A stretch of DNA of 64,000 nucleotides from Alistipes sp. (GCA_017465575.1 JAFTVX010000021.1:124001-188000); one strand, 5' to 3'. Counted from the first letter of the stretch, positions 50,086 through 59,640 are shown. The notes: generated by a model not told the origin, from the sequence alone. Translations and numbers: made by a program.

Positions 50086-50117
50086 AAGCGTATTATTTTA
50101 GATTTGTAATTCAAATA

Positions 50118-52550
50118 TTAGAAAAACTCTTCGTCGTCGAAGAACTCATCGCCAACGGTGGTTGTCGATGAGCTTGCCGATGACGACATATCTATCTCGC
50201 ACTTATAGTCGGGCAACTCGTCCGAGGGCTCGAACTTGTCGGTGCGGTCGATGCCGAGTGTGCCATCGTTGTAGACCTTCTTGAGCAACTTACCCGCAAT
50301 GGGGAGGGCGATGCGTGAGCCATCGGCAGAGTGCGAGAAGTGGATGCTATTCTCCTCGCCACCTACCCAAGTGCCGATAACAAGGTTGGGCACAGCGCAC
50401 ATAAACCAAGCATCGACATTGTCGTTCGTGGTACCCGTCTTGGCGGCAATCTCCACATCGTCGAAACCAAACTCATAAATCATACGGCGGGCAGTACCCA
50501 TCGTCACGACACGCTCCATCATCGTAATCATCGTGTATGCCACGCGCTTCGAGAGCACATCGTTCGACTTGGGTGTAAAGGTCGCCAAGACATTACCCTG
50601 GTTATCCTCGATGCGTGTTACGAAGATGGGGTCGATGCGGACACCCTCGTTGGCGAAGGTGCAGTATGCCGATGCCATCTCGTAGGGGTTGCTGTCGTAC
50701 GAGCCGATGCACAACGCCGCCACGGGGTCGATAAAGCCCTTGATGCCCATATCGTGGATAAACTCCGCTACGGCCTCGGGCTGCTTTGCCTGCTTCATAA
50801 TCCACGCCGAGTAGTTATTGCGGCTATTTGCCAAGCCCCAATAGAGGGGGTGAGTGCCAGTGTACTCCACCTCGGTAGCCTCTTTGGGCGACCAGATGCC
50901 CGCAGGGGTCTCAATCGATACGGGAACATTAGGCACTGGTGTGCAGGGCGTTAGACCAAGGTGGTCGATAGCAAAGGTGTAGATAAAGGGCTTTGCCGTA
51001 GAGCCCACCTGACGCTTGCTCTGCGTAGCACCATCGTACTTGAAGAAGCGGTAGTCGGGGCCTCCGACATAGGCGCGCACATAGCCCGTGTTGGGGTCAA
51101 TAGCCACCACCGCAGCACGCATAATAGCCTTGTGGTGGAGGATAGAGTCGCGGGGCGTAAGCACGGTGTCGCGGACACCCTTGAAGGTGAAGACCTCCAT
51201 CTTGGTAGGCACATCGAACGAGGCGCGTATCTCCTCCTCGCTGTCGCCCGCCTTTGCCATCATACGCCAACGGTCGCTCTGGCGCATTGCCGCCTCGATG
51301 CGGTCGTTAATCTGCTGGCGCGAGAGGTCTACATACATCGAGCCACGAGCCTTAATCTGGTTATTCATACGGGGTTGCACCACCTCCTTCATATGCTCGG
51401 CCACGGCCTGCTCGGCGTAGCGTTGCATGCGTGAGTCGACGGTGGTATAAATCTTCAGACCATCGCGGTAGATGTCGTAAGGCTCGCCATTAGCCTTGAG
51501 GTTCTTGTAACACCAGCCCATAATGGGGTTCTCCTCATACTCGGCCAGCGCCACCTCGTAGTCCCACTCGGTGTAGAAGTTCTTGCGCTGTGGCTCGTGC
51601 ATCATCATCGCACGGCGCACCATCTCGCGGAAGTAGGTCGCCGAGCCCTCGTTGTGCGAGTCGGCAGCACGGCGGTAGCGCGTAAGGTCGATGGGGAGTT
51701 GCTTGAGCGAGTCGGCAACATCGTCGCTGATAGCGCCCGTCGTTGCAAGGCGTGAGAGTACGAGGTTGCGTCTCTCGCGTGCCTTCTCGTTGGGCTCGCC
51801 ACGACGAATGGGGGCATAGGTGCCGGGAGCCTTCACCTGACCTGCAATAACTGCTGCCTCCTCGATATTGAGGTCGCAAGGCTCCTTGCCGAAGAAGTTG
51901 TTGGCAGCCGACTTGATGCCGAAGTTCGAGTTTGAGAACTCCACGGTGTTGAGGTACATCGCCACAATCTCCTCCTTGGTGTAGTTGTGTTCGAGCTGTG
52001 TGGCGATGACATACTCCTGCGCCTTGGCAGCAAAAGTACCTGTCTTGCCCTCCAAGCCGTGGCTGCGACGGCGTGTCTTGTAGAGGTTCTTCGCCAACTG
52101 CTGTGTGATAGTACTACCGCCACCCTGGCCACTCTGGCGCAGAATCACGGTCTTGATACCTGCACGCGCCGTAGCCTCGAAGTCGATACCCGAGTGGTCG
52201 AAGAAGCGGACATCCTCCGTAGCGAGCAACGCAGCAACGATGGGGGGCAACTTATGACCATCTATCTCGAGCCACTTTGTGCGATCTTCGGGGAATAGCT
52301 CCTCGTACGAGAGGTAGGTGCGGTTCTCGATAAAGTAGGTGCCCAATACTGCGCCATCGGCAGAGTATATCTGCGTTGCAAGGTTGGTCTGTGGGTTCTC
52401 CAACTCCTCAAATGTGGGCATAGGACCCAGCACCTCCCACTTGGCAAGCAGGAAGAGTAGTGTGAGACCCAACACACCAGCGGCAGTTACCGACCAAAGC
52501 GCAACGATTATGCGCTTCGACCACGACCATTTTTTCTCATTCTTTCCCAT
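50118..52550 (-). CDS. Bifunctional penicillin-binding protein 1A
   Basis: 810 residues. An N-terminal transmembrane helix is followed by the GT51 glycosyltransferase domain, with catalytic Glu in LLATEDVRFFDHSGID and GGSTITQQLAKNLY. Then comes the transpeptidase with the active-site Ser in GSTAKPFIYTF, SRNNYS and KTGTTNDN. It polymerises and crosslinks peptidoglycan on the periplasmic side. The C-terminus is a short Ser-rich and acidic tail (DMSSSASSSTTTVGDEFFDD). It lies between the gluzincin/barrel gene and asd, 32-35 bp from each. Confidence 0.95.
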   Translation of the reverse strand: MGKNEKKWSWSKRIIVALWSVTAAGVLGLTLLFLLAKWEVLGPMPTFEELENPQTNLATQIYSADGAVLGTYFIENRTYLSYEELFPEDRTKWLEIDGHKLPPIVAALLATEDVRFFDHSGIDFEATARAGIKTVILRQSGQGGGSTITQQLAKNLYKTRRRSHGLEGKTGTFAAKAQEYVIATQLEHNYTKEEIVAMYLNTVEFSNSNFGIKSAANNFFGKEPCDLNIEEAAVIAGQVKAPGTYAPIRRGEPNEKARERRNLVLSRLATTGAISDDVADSLKQLPIDLTRYRRAADSHNEGSATYFREMVRRAMMMHEPQRKNFYTEWDYEVALAEYEENPIMGWCYKNLKANGEPYDIYRDGLKIYTTVDSRMQRYAEQAVAEHMKEVVQPRMNNQIKARGSMYVDLSRQQINDRIEAAMRQSDRWRMMAKAGDSEEEIRASFDVPTKMEVFTFKGVRDTVLTPRDSILHHKAIMRAAVVAIDPNTGYVRAYVGGPDYRFFKYDGATQSKRQVGSTAKPFIYTFAIDHLGLTPCTPVPNVPVSIETPAGIWSPKEATEVEYTGTHPLYWGLANSRNNYSAWIMKQAKQPEAVAEFIHDMGIKGFIDPVAALCIGSYDSNPYEMASAYCTFANEGVRIDPIFVTRIEDNQGNVLATFTPKSNDVLSKRVAYTMITMMERVVTMGTARRMIYEFGFDDVEIAAKTGTTNDNVDAWFMCAVPNLVIGTWVGGEENSIHFSHSADGSRIALPIAGKLLKKVYNDGTLGIDRTDKFEPSDELPDYKCEIDMSSSASSSTTTVGDEFFDDEEFF

Positions 52551-52585
52551 AATTATCTCTGTTTCGTTTATATCAATTTTGCTCG

Positions 52586-55500
52586 TTAGAAGGGCAAGCC
52601 CAGACCAAACGAGAAGTACATCTTGCCACTCTTCGTCGGCGAGTAGACCATCTTGCGGTAGAGCGAGAATGTCGCCGACACGGTTGCCGAGTTAGGCAGC
52701 GCAAAGAGGTTGAAGTCGACGCCGAGGTCGATACCCACCGAGCCTATGCGCTTGCGGTAGTTGATAATGTCGCCCTCATCCTTCGAGAATGCTCGATTGC
52801 GGAACGAGGCGTAGTCCGCACCGACATTTAGGCGCAGTCGCTTGAAGTAGATAACGCCTTCCCAACCGCCATCGGGATACCAGATGGGCAACTGATAGTT
52901 TACCGAGGTGGCCAAGTAGTGGTCGTTTGAGATGTCGTACGACGAGAAGCCTCGTGGCACAAGCCTTGTCGACTTATACGCCAAGCTCGACAGCACCGCC
53001 TTCGACTGGAAACCGCCGATAGATGTCTGATACGATGCCGCCACCGATAGCGAGTGGTGCTTGGCAAAGCCCGGGGTGTAGAGCTTACCGTATGCTACCA
53101 CCAGATGTCCGAAGTCGTCGGTGGTGGGGTTGAGCACATAGTTTGCCGAGAGCGTAATGGCCCACGGAGGTAGAAAATCACGGCGTGACATACGCACCTG
53201 GTCCGAGAAGGTGATGCCCGTAGATAGCTGATGCACACCCATACTGTAGCCTATCGTGTGGAAGTTGGTAATCTTGCCACCCGCAAAACTTATCTTGTCG
53301 ACATTTGCCACCATGCCATTCGAGAAGCTCCACGATGCCGTCAGCGCAAGTTGCGAGGTGTGGTAGCCACGCTGAAGGAGTAGCGGAAGTGTTGCACCTC
53401 CTCGTATCGAGAAGTATTTGCCCAACTTTGGCGCTTCGGGGTACTCCAGTTTGCCCGTTTCTGCATTATACTGATAGACCGTGTGGATATTCTGCGTACC
53501 ACCGTATGTGCCGTCGAGCCATAGATTTACGCCAAGGCCATTGTAGCGGATTGTGCCCTTGTAGACCGAGCCTTCGTGCTGATTCCAACCCCATGTGAGG
53601 AAGCCCTCCATCGTCGAGAGTATATTCTGCCACATAATCGTTGCTCCGAGGTTGAAGGCTATGCGCGACTCCTCCATCAACTCGTAGGGGTCGTACGATG
53701 CGGGTGCCCAGCTGTGTACATTGAAGGCGTGGGCTACACGGCTGAAACGGCGGGGTGGCGTTCGGCGTGCTACGCTGTCTGCTGTAGCCTCGGTAAAGCG
53801 CACCGTGTCGAGGTTTACGACATCCCAATCCTTGACCCTCGGAAGTATCATCTTTGCGGGGATATTGCTCGGCTCTACCTTGCGGTCGAGCGTTATGTGC
53901 TGTGTTGCAGGAAGGTAGCCACGCTGGTCGTAGGTTGTGGCGAGGAGCAGGGTGTCGTTCACAGCTACGGGGTCGAACGAGCCATAGCGCGATACAGAGA
54001 GTTGATACTCGCTCGATGTGGCCAAATCGTAGCAGTGTAGCTCGTCAAGACCCGAGGCGATAGAGCCGTAGTAGAGCTTGCCATCGCGTGCCGTGAGGTC
54101 GCTAAGGGTGATATAGGCGGGCTCGGTGATGCGCTCCAGTCCCTCCCTTGTGAGGCGTGCTATGTGCATGCCGTCGTCGTCGGTGATGATAAGGTATAGC
54201 CTGTCGGTGAGGTTATCCCACGCCATGCCGTGCACCTCCTTGCCGTAGGGTATTTCGGTGTGGCGGTCGAGGTCAAGCGGACCATTGACAACTACCGAGT
54301 AGCTACCATCGTAGGTATACTCCACCCATGCGATGCCGTGCTCACGGATAGGTGTGGGGTAGAGGGTGTTGCGGCGCTTGCGGATAATTTCGGGCTTGCC
54401 CTTCTCGATATCCATGTAGCAGAGTTGCGATGCCACCTTCTCGGCATAGAGGGGGCTACGCCTATACTCAGTCCACCACAATCTGCCCGACGAACTCAAT
54501 GCGGGGCGTGTCGAGACATCGCCGGTGTAGGTTATGCGCCTTTCGCTATGCTCCACGGTGTCGATTAGGACAAATGCCGAGGGGCGGTCGAAGTCCTCTT
54601 TGAGGGCTACGATGCGACCATCTGCCGTGGGCTGTGGGTGCGAGTAGGTGGTGTAGCACTCAGGTTCAGGCACCTCGACATACTCTGTTGTGGGCTCTGC
54701 CTCTGCCCAATGCTTCCAATGCTCTTGCAGTGTGGTGAAGGTGTCGATAAAGAGACCCTTCTGCGAGGTGCTGCCATACTTTTTGAGCATACGGTCGTAC
54801 TTCTTGTGTTGCTTCTCCATCGAGGGGAAACTCTGCGAGAAGATATCCTTGCTTGAGTTGCTGTATAGCTTGTTGAGTGTCCACGATGTCGATACCACCA
54901 TATAGGGTCGGCGTGAGGTGAGCGCTGCAACATCGTCGCCCAAGATGGTGTGGAAGCGCTCATAGCCACGACGACACATCTGATAGCCTAAGGCGTAGTG
55001 GTCGGGAATATAGTCACGGAACGAGCCACTAAACCACTTGTCGCGATTGGGGTAGCGCCCTGCAACATCGCCTATTGCGCGATATGCCATCGAGAACGAG
55101 GGTTGCAAGCCACGACCATAGGTCGACATTGCAGTCTCTATCATCACGGCATCGCCCTCCATCATCCATAGGGGCATTAGCAGCAGTCCTATTGTCGAAC
55201 TCTGCTGACCGATGACATAGCTTAATCCCTTGATAATGCCACGGTTGAGGTTGTTGTACTGCACGGCGTGGCGATACTCGTGCGCCACAAGTTGCTTGAG
55301 CCACGGCATCGAGTAGCTGTTGACATCGGGCGTAGATAGAAACTCCACACGCTTTGGTAGCCACATCACAAGACCGTTGGAGCGGAAGTTTGCGGGGTGC
55401 ACCACAAAGGGTATCGACATCTGGGGGTGGCGGTAGCCGTAGCTAATATCCTTCTCTACAGCATCGAGATAGTGCATCATACGCATCGCCACACCTCGTG

Positions 55501-55657
55501 CCGTGTCGGGGTATACCACACGATACTCCTTGGTCTTCATCTGCTTCCAGCGGAACGATGTAGGGTCAACACCCCAGCTATAATACTGCGCCGATAGGCG
55601 CTCTGTGGCAATCAATGCACAGAGTGTGAGAAATATAGCTAAAAGGTGTCGTTTCAT
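52586..55657 (-). CDS. Secreted gluzincin-like protein with TolB-like propeller and C-terminal barrel
   Basis: 1023 residues with a signal peptide. Residues about 40-300 hold a peptidase-MA-like zinc site, VAHEYRHAVQY (His126, Glu127, His130), with a third-ligand candidate Glu167 in WMMEGDAVMI, as in gluzincins. The middle (about 330-600) has WD/TolB-like repeats (YGSIASGLDELHCYDLATS). The last 350 residues alternate like outer-membrane strands and end MYFSFGLGLPF. This three-part design recurs in Bacteroidetes and is usually annotated as TolB-like translocation protein or left hypothetical. A protease tethered to the outer membrane is inferred. It heads the operon with PBP1A and asd. Confidence 0.78.
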   Translation of the reverse strand: MKRHLLAIFLTLCALIATERLSAQYYSWGVDPTSFRWKQMKTKEYRVVYPDTARGVAMRMMHYLDAVEKDISYGYRHPQMSIPFVVHPANFRSNGLVMWLPKRVEFLSTPDVNSYSMPWLKQLVAHEYRHAVQYNNLNRGIIKGLSYVIGQQSSTIGLLLMPLWMMEGDAVMIETAMSTYGRGLQPSFSMAYRAIGDVAGRYPNRDKWFSGSFRDYIPDHYALGYQMCRRGYERFHTILGDDVAALTSRRPYMVVSTSWTLNKLYSNSSKDIFSQSFPSMEKQHKKYDRMLKKYGSTSQKGLFIDTFTTLQEHWKHWAEAEPTTEYVEVPEPECYTTYSHPQPTADGRIVALKEDFDRPSAFVLIDTVEHSERRITYTGDVSTRPALSSSGRLWWTEYRRSPLYAEKVASQLCYMDIEKGKPEIIRKRRNTLYPTPIREHGIAWVEYTYDGSYSVVVNGPLDLDRHTEIPYGKEVHGMAWDNLTDRLYLIITDDDGMHIARLTREGLERITEPAYITLSDLTARDGKLYYGSIASGLDELHCYDLATSSEYQLSVSRYGSFDPVAVNDTLLLATTYDQRGYLPATQHITLDRKVEPSNIPAKMILPRVKDWDVVNLDTVRFTEATADSVARRTPPRRFSRVAHAFNVHSWAPASYDPYELMEESRIAFNLGATIMWQNILSTMEGFLTWGWNQHEGSVYKGTIRYNGLGVNLWLDGTYGGTQNIHTVYQYNAETGKLEYPEAPKLGKYFSIRGGATLPLLLQRGYHTSQLALTASWSFSNGMVANVDKISFAGGKITNFHTIGYSMGVHQLSTGITFSDQVRMSRRDFLPPWAITLSANYVLNPTTDDFGHLVVAYGKLYTPGFAKHHSLSVAASYQTSIGGFQSKAVLSSLAYKSTRLVPRGFSSYDISNDHYLATSVNYQLPIWYPDGGWEGVIYFKRLRLNVGADYASFRNRAFSKDEGDIINYRKRIGSVGIDLGVDFNLFALPNSATVSATFSLYRKMVYSPTKSGKMYFSFGLGLPF

Positions 55658-55686
55658 TGCGCTTTATATATGTATATATAACGGCG

Positions 55687-55717
55687 TAAAGGTAAGAAAA
55701 AAAGAGCAAAGCGCAAA
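55687..55717 (-). promoter_or_regulatory. Promoter of the gluzincin-PBP1A-asd operon
   Basis: On the minus strand TTTG (CAAA at 55714-55717), 19-bp spacer, TACCTTTA (55687-55694; last base off consensus). The TTTG is supplied by the AGAGCAAAGAGC low-complexity repeat. Confidence 0.55.
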
Positions 55718-55770
55718 GAGCAAAGAGCAAAAGTATACAAAAGTTGTTAGTTTTTAGTTGTTAGAAAAAC

Positions 55771-55828
55771 TTCCTCTGAAAGAATATTTTAACACATTTT
55801 AACCCATCGTAACTCATTTTAACTCATT
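55771..55828 (-). repeat. Repeat G, copy 4 (inverted)
   Basis: AACCCATCGTAACTCATTTT and AACTCATT with an upstream TTCCTCTGAAAGAATATT, the inverse of the other three copies. Confidence 0.72.
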
Positions 55829-55914
55829 GGTAGATTTTAGGGAGTTTTCAGGGAGCTGAGAGATTAGTTAGGCTGGGTAGAGCCGTGCGCCTAGGCGCAC
55901 TCTGGGTATAACTG

Positions 55915-56010
55915 AAAACAAAATACCCAGAGCGAGTGTAACGAGCGGCACTACCCAGAGCCGAAGGCGGAATTACCCAGAGCCGAAGGCGGCACTACCC
56001 AAGGCGTAGC
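55915..56010 (+). repeat. TACCCAGAGC repeat, copy 2
   Basis: Four units: AAATACCCAGAGCGAGTG, then CACTACCCAGAGCCGAAGGC, ATTACCCAGAGCCGAAGGC and CACTACCCAAGGCG. Related to 21745-21835. Confidence 0.7.
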
Positions 56011-56052
56011 CTGCAAGCCAAAGGCTTGCTTTGCCGAGCCCCGCTCAAGACT

Positions 56053-56085
56053 CAAAAAAATATGACCGCCCGGAAAAGGCGGTCA
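56053..56085 (-). terminator. Terminator of tRNA-Thr
   Basis: TGACCGCC pairs with GGCGGTCA; the A-run at 56054-56060 becomes a U-run on the minus strand, 12 bp after the tRNA. Confidence 0.85.
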
Positions 56086-56096
56086 TATTTCCTTTG

Positions 56097-56169
56097 AGCC
56101 TTGAGCGGGACTCGAACCCGCGACCCCTTCATTACGAATGAAGTGCTCTACCGACTGAGCTATTAAGGC
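56097..56169 (-). tRNA. tRNA-Thr (anticodon CGU)
   Basis: 73 nt on the minus strand. Acceptor GCCTTAA with TCAAGGC (one A-C mismatch); D-arm AGCTCAGTCGGTAGAGC; anticodon stem CTTCA/TGAAG with loop TTCGTAA, anticodon CGT; T-arm GCGGGTTCGAGTCCCGC. Discriminator T, no encoded CCA. Confidence 0.95.
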
Positions 56170-56256
56170 AACCAAATGGTCAAACTTTTTCGTTTGACGG
56201 TGCAAATATCGTAAATTTTTGTTAATTTCGCACTGTAAACCAAACTTTTTTAGAAG

Positions 56257-57690
56257 ATGATTACATTTTTTGTCTGTCTTGCTCTGCTTGTTGCAGCATA
56301 TTTTATCTATGGTCGTGCGCTTGAGAAGGTGGTAGGTATCGATGCCTCTGCCCCCGTGCCTTCCGAGACTCACTACGATGGTGTCGACTACTTGCCTCTG
56401 CCCAAGTGGCGTATCTTCCTTATCCAGTTGCTCAACATTGCGGGCACGGGTCCTATCTTTGGCGCTATCCTCGGTGCTTGCTATGGTCCTGTAGCCTTTG
56501 TGTGGATTACGCTGGGCGGTATCCTTATAGGTGCTATGCACGACTTTGTGGCGGGTGTTATCTCGTTGCGTAACGAGGGTCGCAGTCTGCCCGAGACTAT
56601 CGGTAAGTACTTGGGACAGAATATGTACCGTGTCTCGATGGTGATGATTCCCATCCTTATGGTCTTGGTCGGTAGTGTCTTTATCGTTACGCCCTCGAAG
56701 ATTTTGGCGAGTATGACCGATATGCCCTATTTGTTGTGGGTGGGCATCGTTATCGTCTACTACTTTATCGCTACGATTATGCCCGTAGATAAGATTATCG
56801 GCAAGATATACCCTGTGTTTGGTGCAGCGCTTATCTTTATGGCGTTGGCGATGTTTGGCGTTGTGGTCTTTGGCGACTACGAGGTGCCTGAACTTCTATC
56901 GTTGCGTAATGAGCATATCAATGCCGAGAATCTGCCTATCGTGCCTACGCTCTTTATCAGCATTGCGTGTGGTGCTATCTCGGGCTTCCACGCTACGCAG
57001 TCGCCACTTATGGCGCGTTGCGTGACAAGCGAGAAGCAGTGCCGCCCCGTATTCTTCGGTGCGATGATTTCCGAGTCGGTTATCGCACTTATCTGGGCTG
57101 CGGTGGCTATGGCGTTCTTCGGTGGTGTTGAGGGTCTTAACGGCTTTATGGCCGAAAATGGCAACGATGCAGGTTTGGCTGTGTCGCATATCAGCCTCAC
57201 GACACTCGGCGTTGCGGGTAGCATCCTTGCTCTTTTGGGTGTTGTTGCTACGCCTATCACATCGGGTGATACGGCATTCCGCTCGGCACGCCTTATCGTT
57301 GCCGATATGCTCAATATCGACCAAAAGCCTATCTTTAAGCGCTTGTTGGTCAGCCTTCCGCTCTTTGCCCTTGGTATCGGCATCGCCTTTATCGACTTCG
57401 ATGTTATCTGGCGCTACTTCGCTTGGTCGAATCAGACTTTGGCGGTCTTTACGCTTTGGATGATTTATGCTTGGCTTAAGCGCCGAGGTAGCCGCTATGG
57501 TATTATCGCCTTTTTGCCCGCCGTCATAATGACCTATGTATGCTCGTCGTTTGTCTTTGTATCGAACCAGTTCTTCGGTATGGGTGCAACGCCTTTGGCA
57601 TACGCCTATGGCGCTGTGGTTACGATAGTTGTGATGGTTGCTGCAACCCTGAAAATTAAGAAAGATGTAAAGAATGGAGCCGAGATTTAA
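56257..57690 (+). CDS. cstA: CstA-family carbon starvation protein (short form)
   Basis: 477 residues, much shorter than E. coli CstA (about 700) but typical of Bacteroidetes. About 12 transmembrane helices; landmarks GTGPIFGAILGACYGPVAFVW, GISGFHATQSPLMARC-type sequence (here CGAISGFHATQSPLMARCV) and TPITSGDTAFRSARL. CstA proteins import peptides or pyruvate during nutrient limitation. The last 17 bp overlap the start of the following TPR-like gene. Confidence 0.9.
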   Translation: MITFFVCLALLVAAYFIYGRALEKVVGIDASAPVPSETHYDGVDYLPLPKWRIFLIQLLNIAGTGPIFGAILGACYGPVAFVWITLGGILIGAMHDFVAGVISLRNEGRSLPETIGKYLGQNMYRVSMVMIPILMVLVGSVFIVTPSKILASMTDMPYLLWVGIVIVYYFIATIMPVDKIIGKIYPVFGAALIFMALAMFGVVVFGDYEVPELLSLRNEHINAENLPIVPTLFISIACGAISGFHATQSPLMARCVTSEKQCRPVFFGAMISESVIALIWAAVAMAFFGGVEGLNGFMAENGNDAGLAVSHISLTTLGVAGSILALLGVVATPITSGDTAFRSARLIVADMLNIDQKPIFKRLLVSLPLFALGIGIAFIDFDVIWRYFAWSNQTLAVFTLWMIYAWLKRRGSRYGIIAFLPAVIMTYVCSSFVFVSNQFFGMGATPLAYAYGAVVTIVVMVAATLKIKKDVKNGAEI

Positions 57691-58357
57691 CCCTACGCCC
57701 GACCAGACATTTGAGTTGGAGGGTGGCGCAAAATATAACTTTATTAGAGCCAAGGAGCATATCGACGAACTCGACCGAGCGGGTCGTTATGCCGAAGCTT
57801 GTGAGGCACGCTATCAAGGCTTTCAGCTCTTGGCAGATGCCCTGCCCGAGGATGAGGCGATGCCTCTGCGTTGGGAGCACGCCAATAGTCGTTCGGCGAT
57901 AATGATTCTCCACGGCTCGGCTATCGACCACTTCCGTATCGGCGACTTGGAGATGGCTATGGCGCAGTTGGAGTTGCTCTTGGATTGCGACCCCGAAGAC
58001 CACCTCGAGGCTATAAACCTCTTGGCACTCTGCTATGCGGCGGTCGAGGAGTGGGAACTCTACGACGAGGTAGAACTCGACCTTACGGATAAGTCTGCTG
58101 AGTCGGTTATCGCCCGCCTTTGGGCATCGTGGCGTAGAGATGGTGCGGTGGAGAAGGGCGCTTTGTCGCTCTTGTGCTCAAGGTTTAAGTCCTACTTTGC
58201 GGAGTTTACAGCCGAGGAGCACCCCGACGATGAAAATTTTAGGCGAGATATTATGTCGGAGCGACCATCGCAAGAGGCGCAAGCCCGTGAGTGGTGGTTA
58301 CTCACCGAGCCTCTGTGGGCAGAGTTCCCAGAGTTTATCGAAGAGCTTAGGCGATAA
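57674..58357 (+). CDS. TPR-like hypothetical protein coupled to cstA
   Basis: 227 residues, cytoplasmic, acidic, with helical pairs resembling TPR units (AIDHFRIGDLEMAMAQLELLLDCDPEDHLEAIN and LLALCYAAVEEWELYDEVE). The C-terminal REWWLLTEPLWAEFPEFIEEL is Trp-rich. It overlaps cstA by 17 bp, so translation is coupled, and may modulate or assemble with the transporter. No family recognised. Confidence 0.75.
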   Translation: MEPRFNPTPDQTFELEGGAKYNFIRAKEHIDELDRAGRYAEACEARYQGFQLLADALPEDEAMPLRWEHANSRSAIMILHGSAIDHFRIGDLEMAMAQLELLLDCDPEDHLEAINLLALCYAAVEEWELYDEVELDLTDKSAESVIARLWASWRRDGAVEKGALSLLCSRFKSYFAEFTAEEHPDDENFRRDIMSERPSQEAQAREWWLLTEPLWAEFPEFIEELRR

Positions 58358-58364
58358 CGAGATA

Positions 58365-58484
58365 GAGAGTGAATAAAAAGTGTATTTTGTCGTTACACTT
58401 GCCCTCAAAATCCTCATTTACGCCAAGTAAACTGCGGTTTTTCGGGCTTCGTAAGCCTAAAACTTCATCTTTTTATTCACTCTC
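58365..58484. repeat. Palindrome F (120 bp)
   Basis: GAGAGTGAATAAAAAG at 58365-58380 is the exact inverse of CTTTTTATTCACTCTC at 58469-58484; inside is GGGCTTCGTAAGCC. Lies between the convergent TPR-like and AraC genes and may act as their shared terminator. Confidence 0.8.
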
Positions 58485-58530
58485 TTAGGTTTCAAGGGCA
58501 GGCTAAGTTACTTTTTAGTCAGCCCTTATT

Positions 58531-59394
58531 CTATTTCTGGTTGCGATACTGCTTGGGCGAGAGACCCGTGGCACGCTTAAAGTATTTGCCAAAGAAGCTC
58601 TGGTTGGGGAAGTTGAGCGACGAGGCAATCTGCTGTATGGTCATATCCGACGACTGGAGCATAGCGCGGGCATCGAGTATCACATGATTCTCAATCCACT
58701 CGCCTGCCGAGCGACCAGTGTTCTCCTTGACCAACTTCGAGAGGTACTTGGGCGTGATGCATAGTTTGTCGGCATAGAAACCTATCTGTCGCTCGTCGCG
58801 GTAGTGCTGGCGCACAAGCTCGATAAAGCGCTCGACGATAGAGTTCTTCTGTCCCTGCTGCATATCCTTGAGGTTGTGGAACTTGCTAAGACCGCCGTAG
58901 TAGAATACGCGGATAAGGTTTTCGATAACCTGCAAGCGGAAGGGGTTTTCGGTATCCTCGGCGGCGTGGTAGAGAATCGAGAAGAATACCTTCATCGCAC
59001 CCTGCAACTCGGGCGATAGCTCGCGCACAGGGTTGTTGTAGATATTCATATATTGCTGCTGCCAGCCGGGGAGGTTTATGATGTCGATAAAGCGCTTCGA
59101 GAGGGCAATGGCGTATCCCTCGAAGTTGATGCTCGCCTTGCCGAACTCGACTATCTGTCCAGGCATCAGCGTGAGCAGCATCGGTGCCTCCAACTCATAC
59201 TCCTTGATATTGACCTTTATGTCGCAGTGTCCCGATGTGGCTACGGCAATAAGTGCGTGACTAAGCTTTGTGGGCTCAAGTCGTATATCTTTGTACTTTG
59301 TCGAGGTGATAGGAATAAGTGCCAAGTCCTCATCGACGGTGATGAAATCTTTGGGAAGAGCGTCAGATACCAATCGTTCAATTAAGTTTTTCAT
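58531..59394 (-). CDS. AraC-family transcriptional regulator
   Basis: 287 residues from the ATG at 59394 (MKNLIERLVSDALPKDF); the longer frame to 59517 crosses the probable promoter. An N-terminal cupin-like ligand domain (about 30-150) is followed by the AraC double HTH at the C-terminus: CITPKYLSKLVKENTGRSAG and IASSLNFPNQSFFGKYFKRATGLSPKQYR. No target gene is obvious; it is divergent from murA, whose regulation it is unlikely to control. Confidence 0.9.
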   Translation of the reverse strand: MKNLIERLVSDALPKDFITVDEDLALIPITSTKYKDIRLEPTKLSHALIAVATSGHCDIKVNIKEYELEAPMLLTLMPGQIVEFGKASINFEGYAIALSKRFIDIINLPGWQQQYMNIYNNPVRELSPELQGAMKVFFSILYHAAEDTENPFRLQVIENLIRVFYYGGLSKFHNLKDMQQGQKNSIVERFIELVRQHYRDERQIGFYADKLCITPKYLSKLVKENTGRSAGEWIENHVILDARAMLQSSDMTIQQIASSLNFPNQSFFGKYFKRATGLSPKQYRNQK

Positions 59395-59609
59395 ATTTGG
59401 TTGCGTGTGGTTAATCTGGTTTTGTGGCACAAAGTAACAAATTATATATTTGCTGTGCAACCCACTTTCGACCAAAAGAGTAATATTGGTGGCATAAAAG
59501 TCTAAAAGTGTAACCATAAAGCGACAAATCGAGTAAAATATCGTGCTATTTGTAGAATGGTCTAAAAGTATAATAAATGGCTATTGTTGAAAACTTGGCG
59601 TGCGATTCC

Positions 59610-59640
59610 TTGCTCGGTCGCTACATTTTACTTACCTTTG
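59610..59640 (+). promoter_or_regulatory. Promoter of the murA cluster
   Basis: TTG at 59610-59612, 20-bp spacer, TACCTTTG at 59633-59640. About 44 nt of leader to the ATG at 59689. Confidence 0.72.

Larger units (their letters stand above)
55658..56096. other. 440-bp gene-free region before tRNA-Thr
   Basis: Contains the promoter of the gluzincin operon, an AGAGCAAAGAGC low-complexity tract, an AACTAACAAC-type tract, repeat G in inverse orientation, the second TACCCAGAGC repeat block and the tRNA terminator. Confidence 0.8.

Noticed and set aside
56083..56541. 152-codon minus-strand frame over the start of cstA and tRNA-Thr
   Set aside because: It runs through a tRNA and antisense to a well-conserved transporter gene; no protein character.
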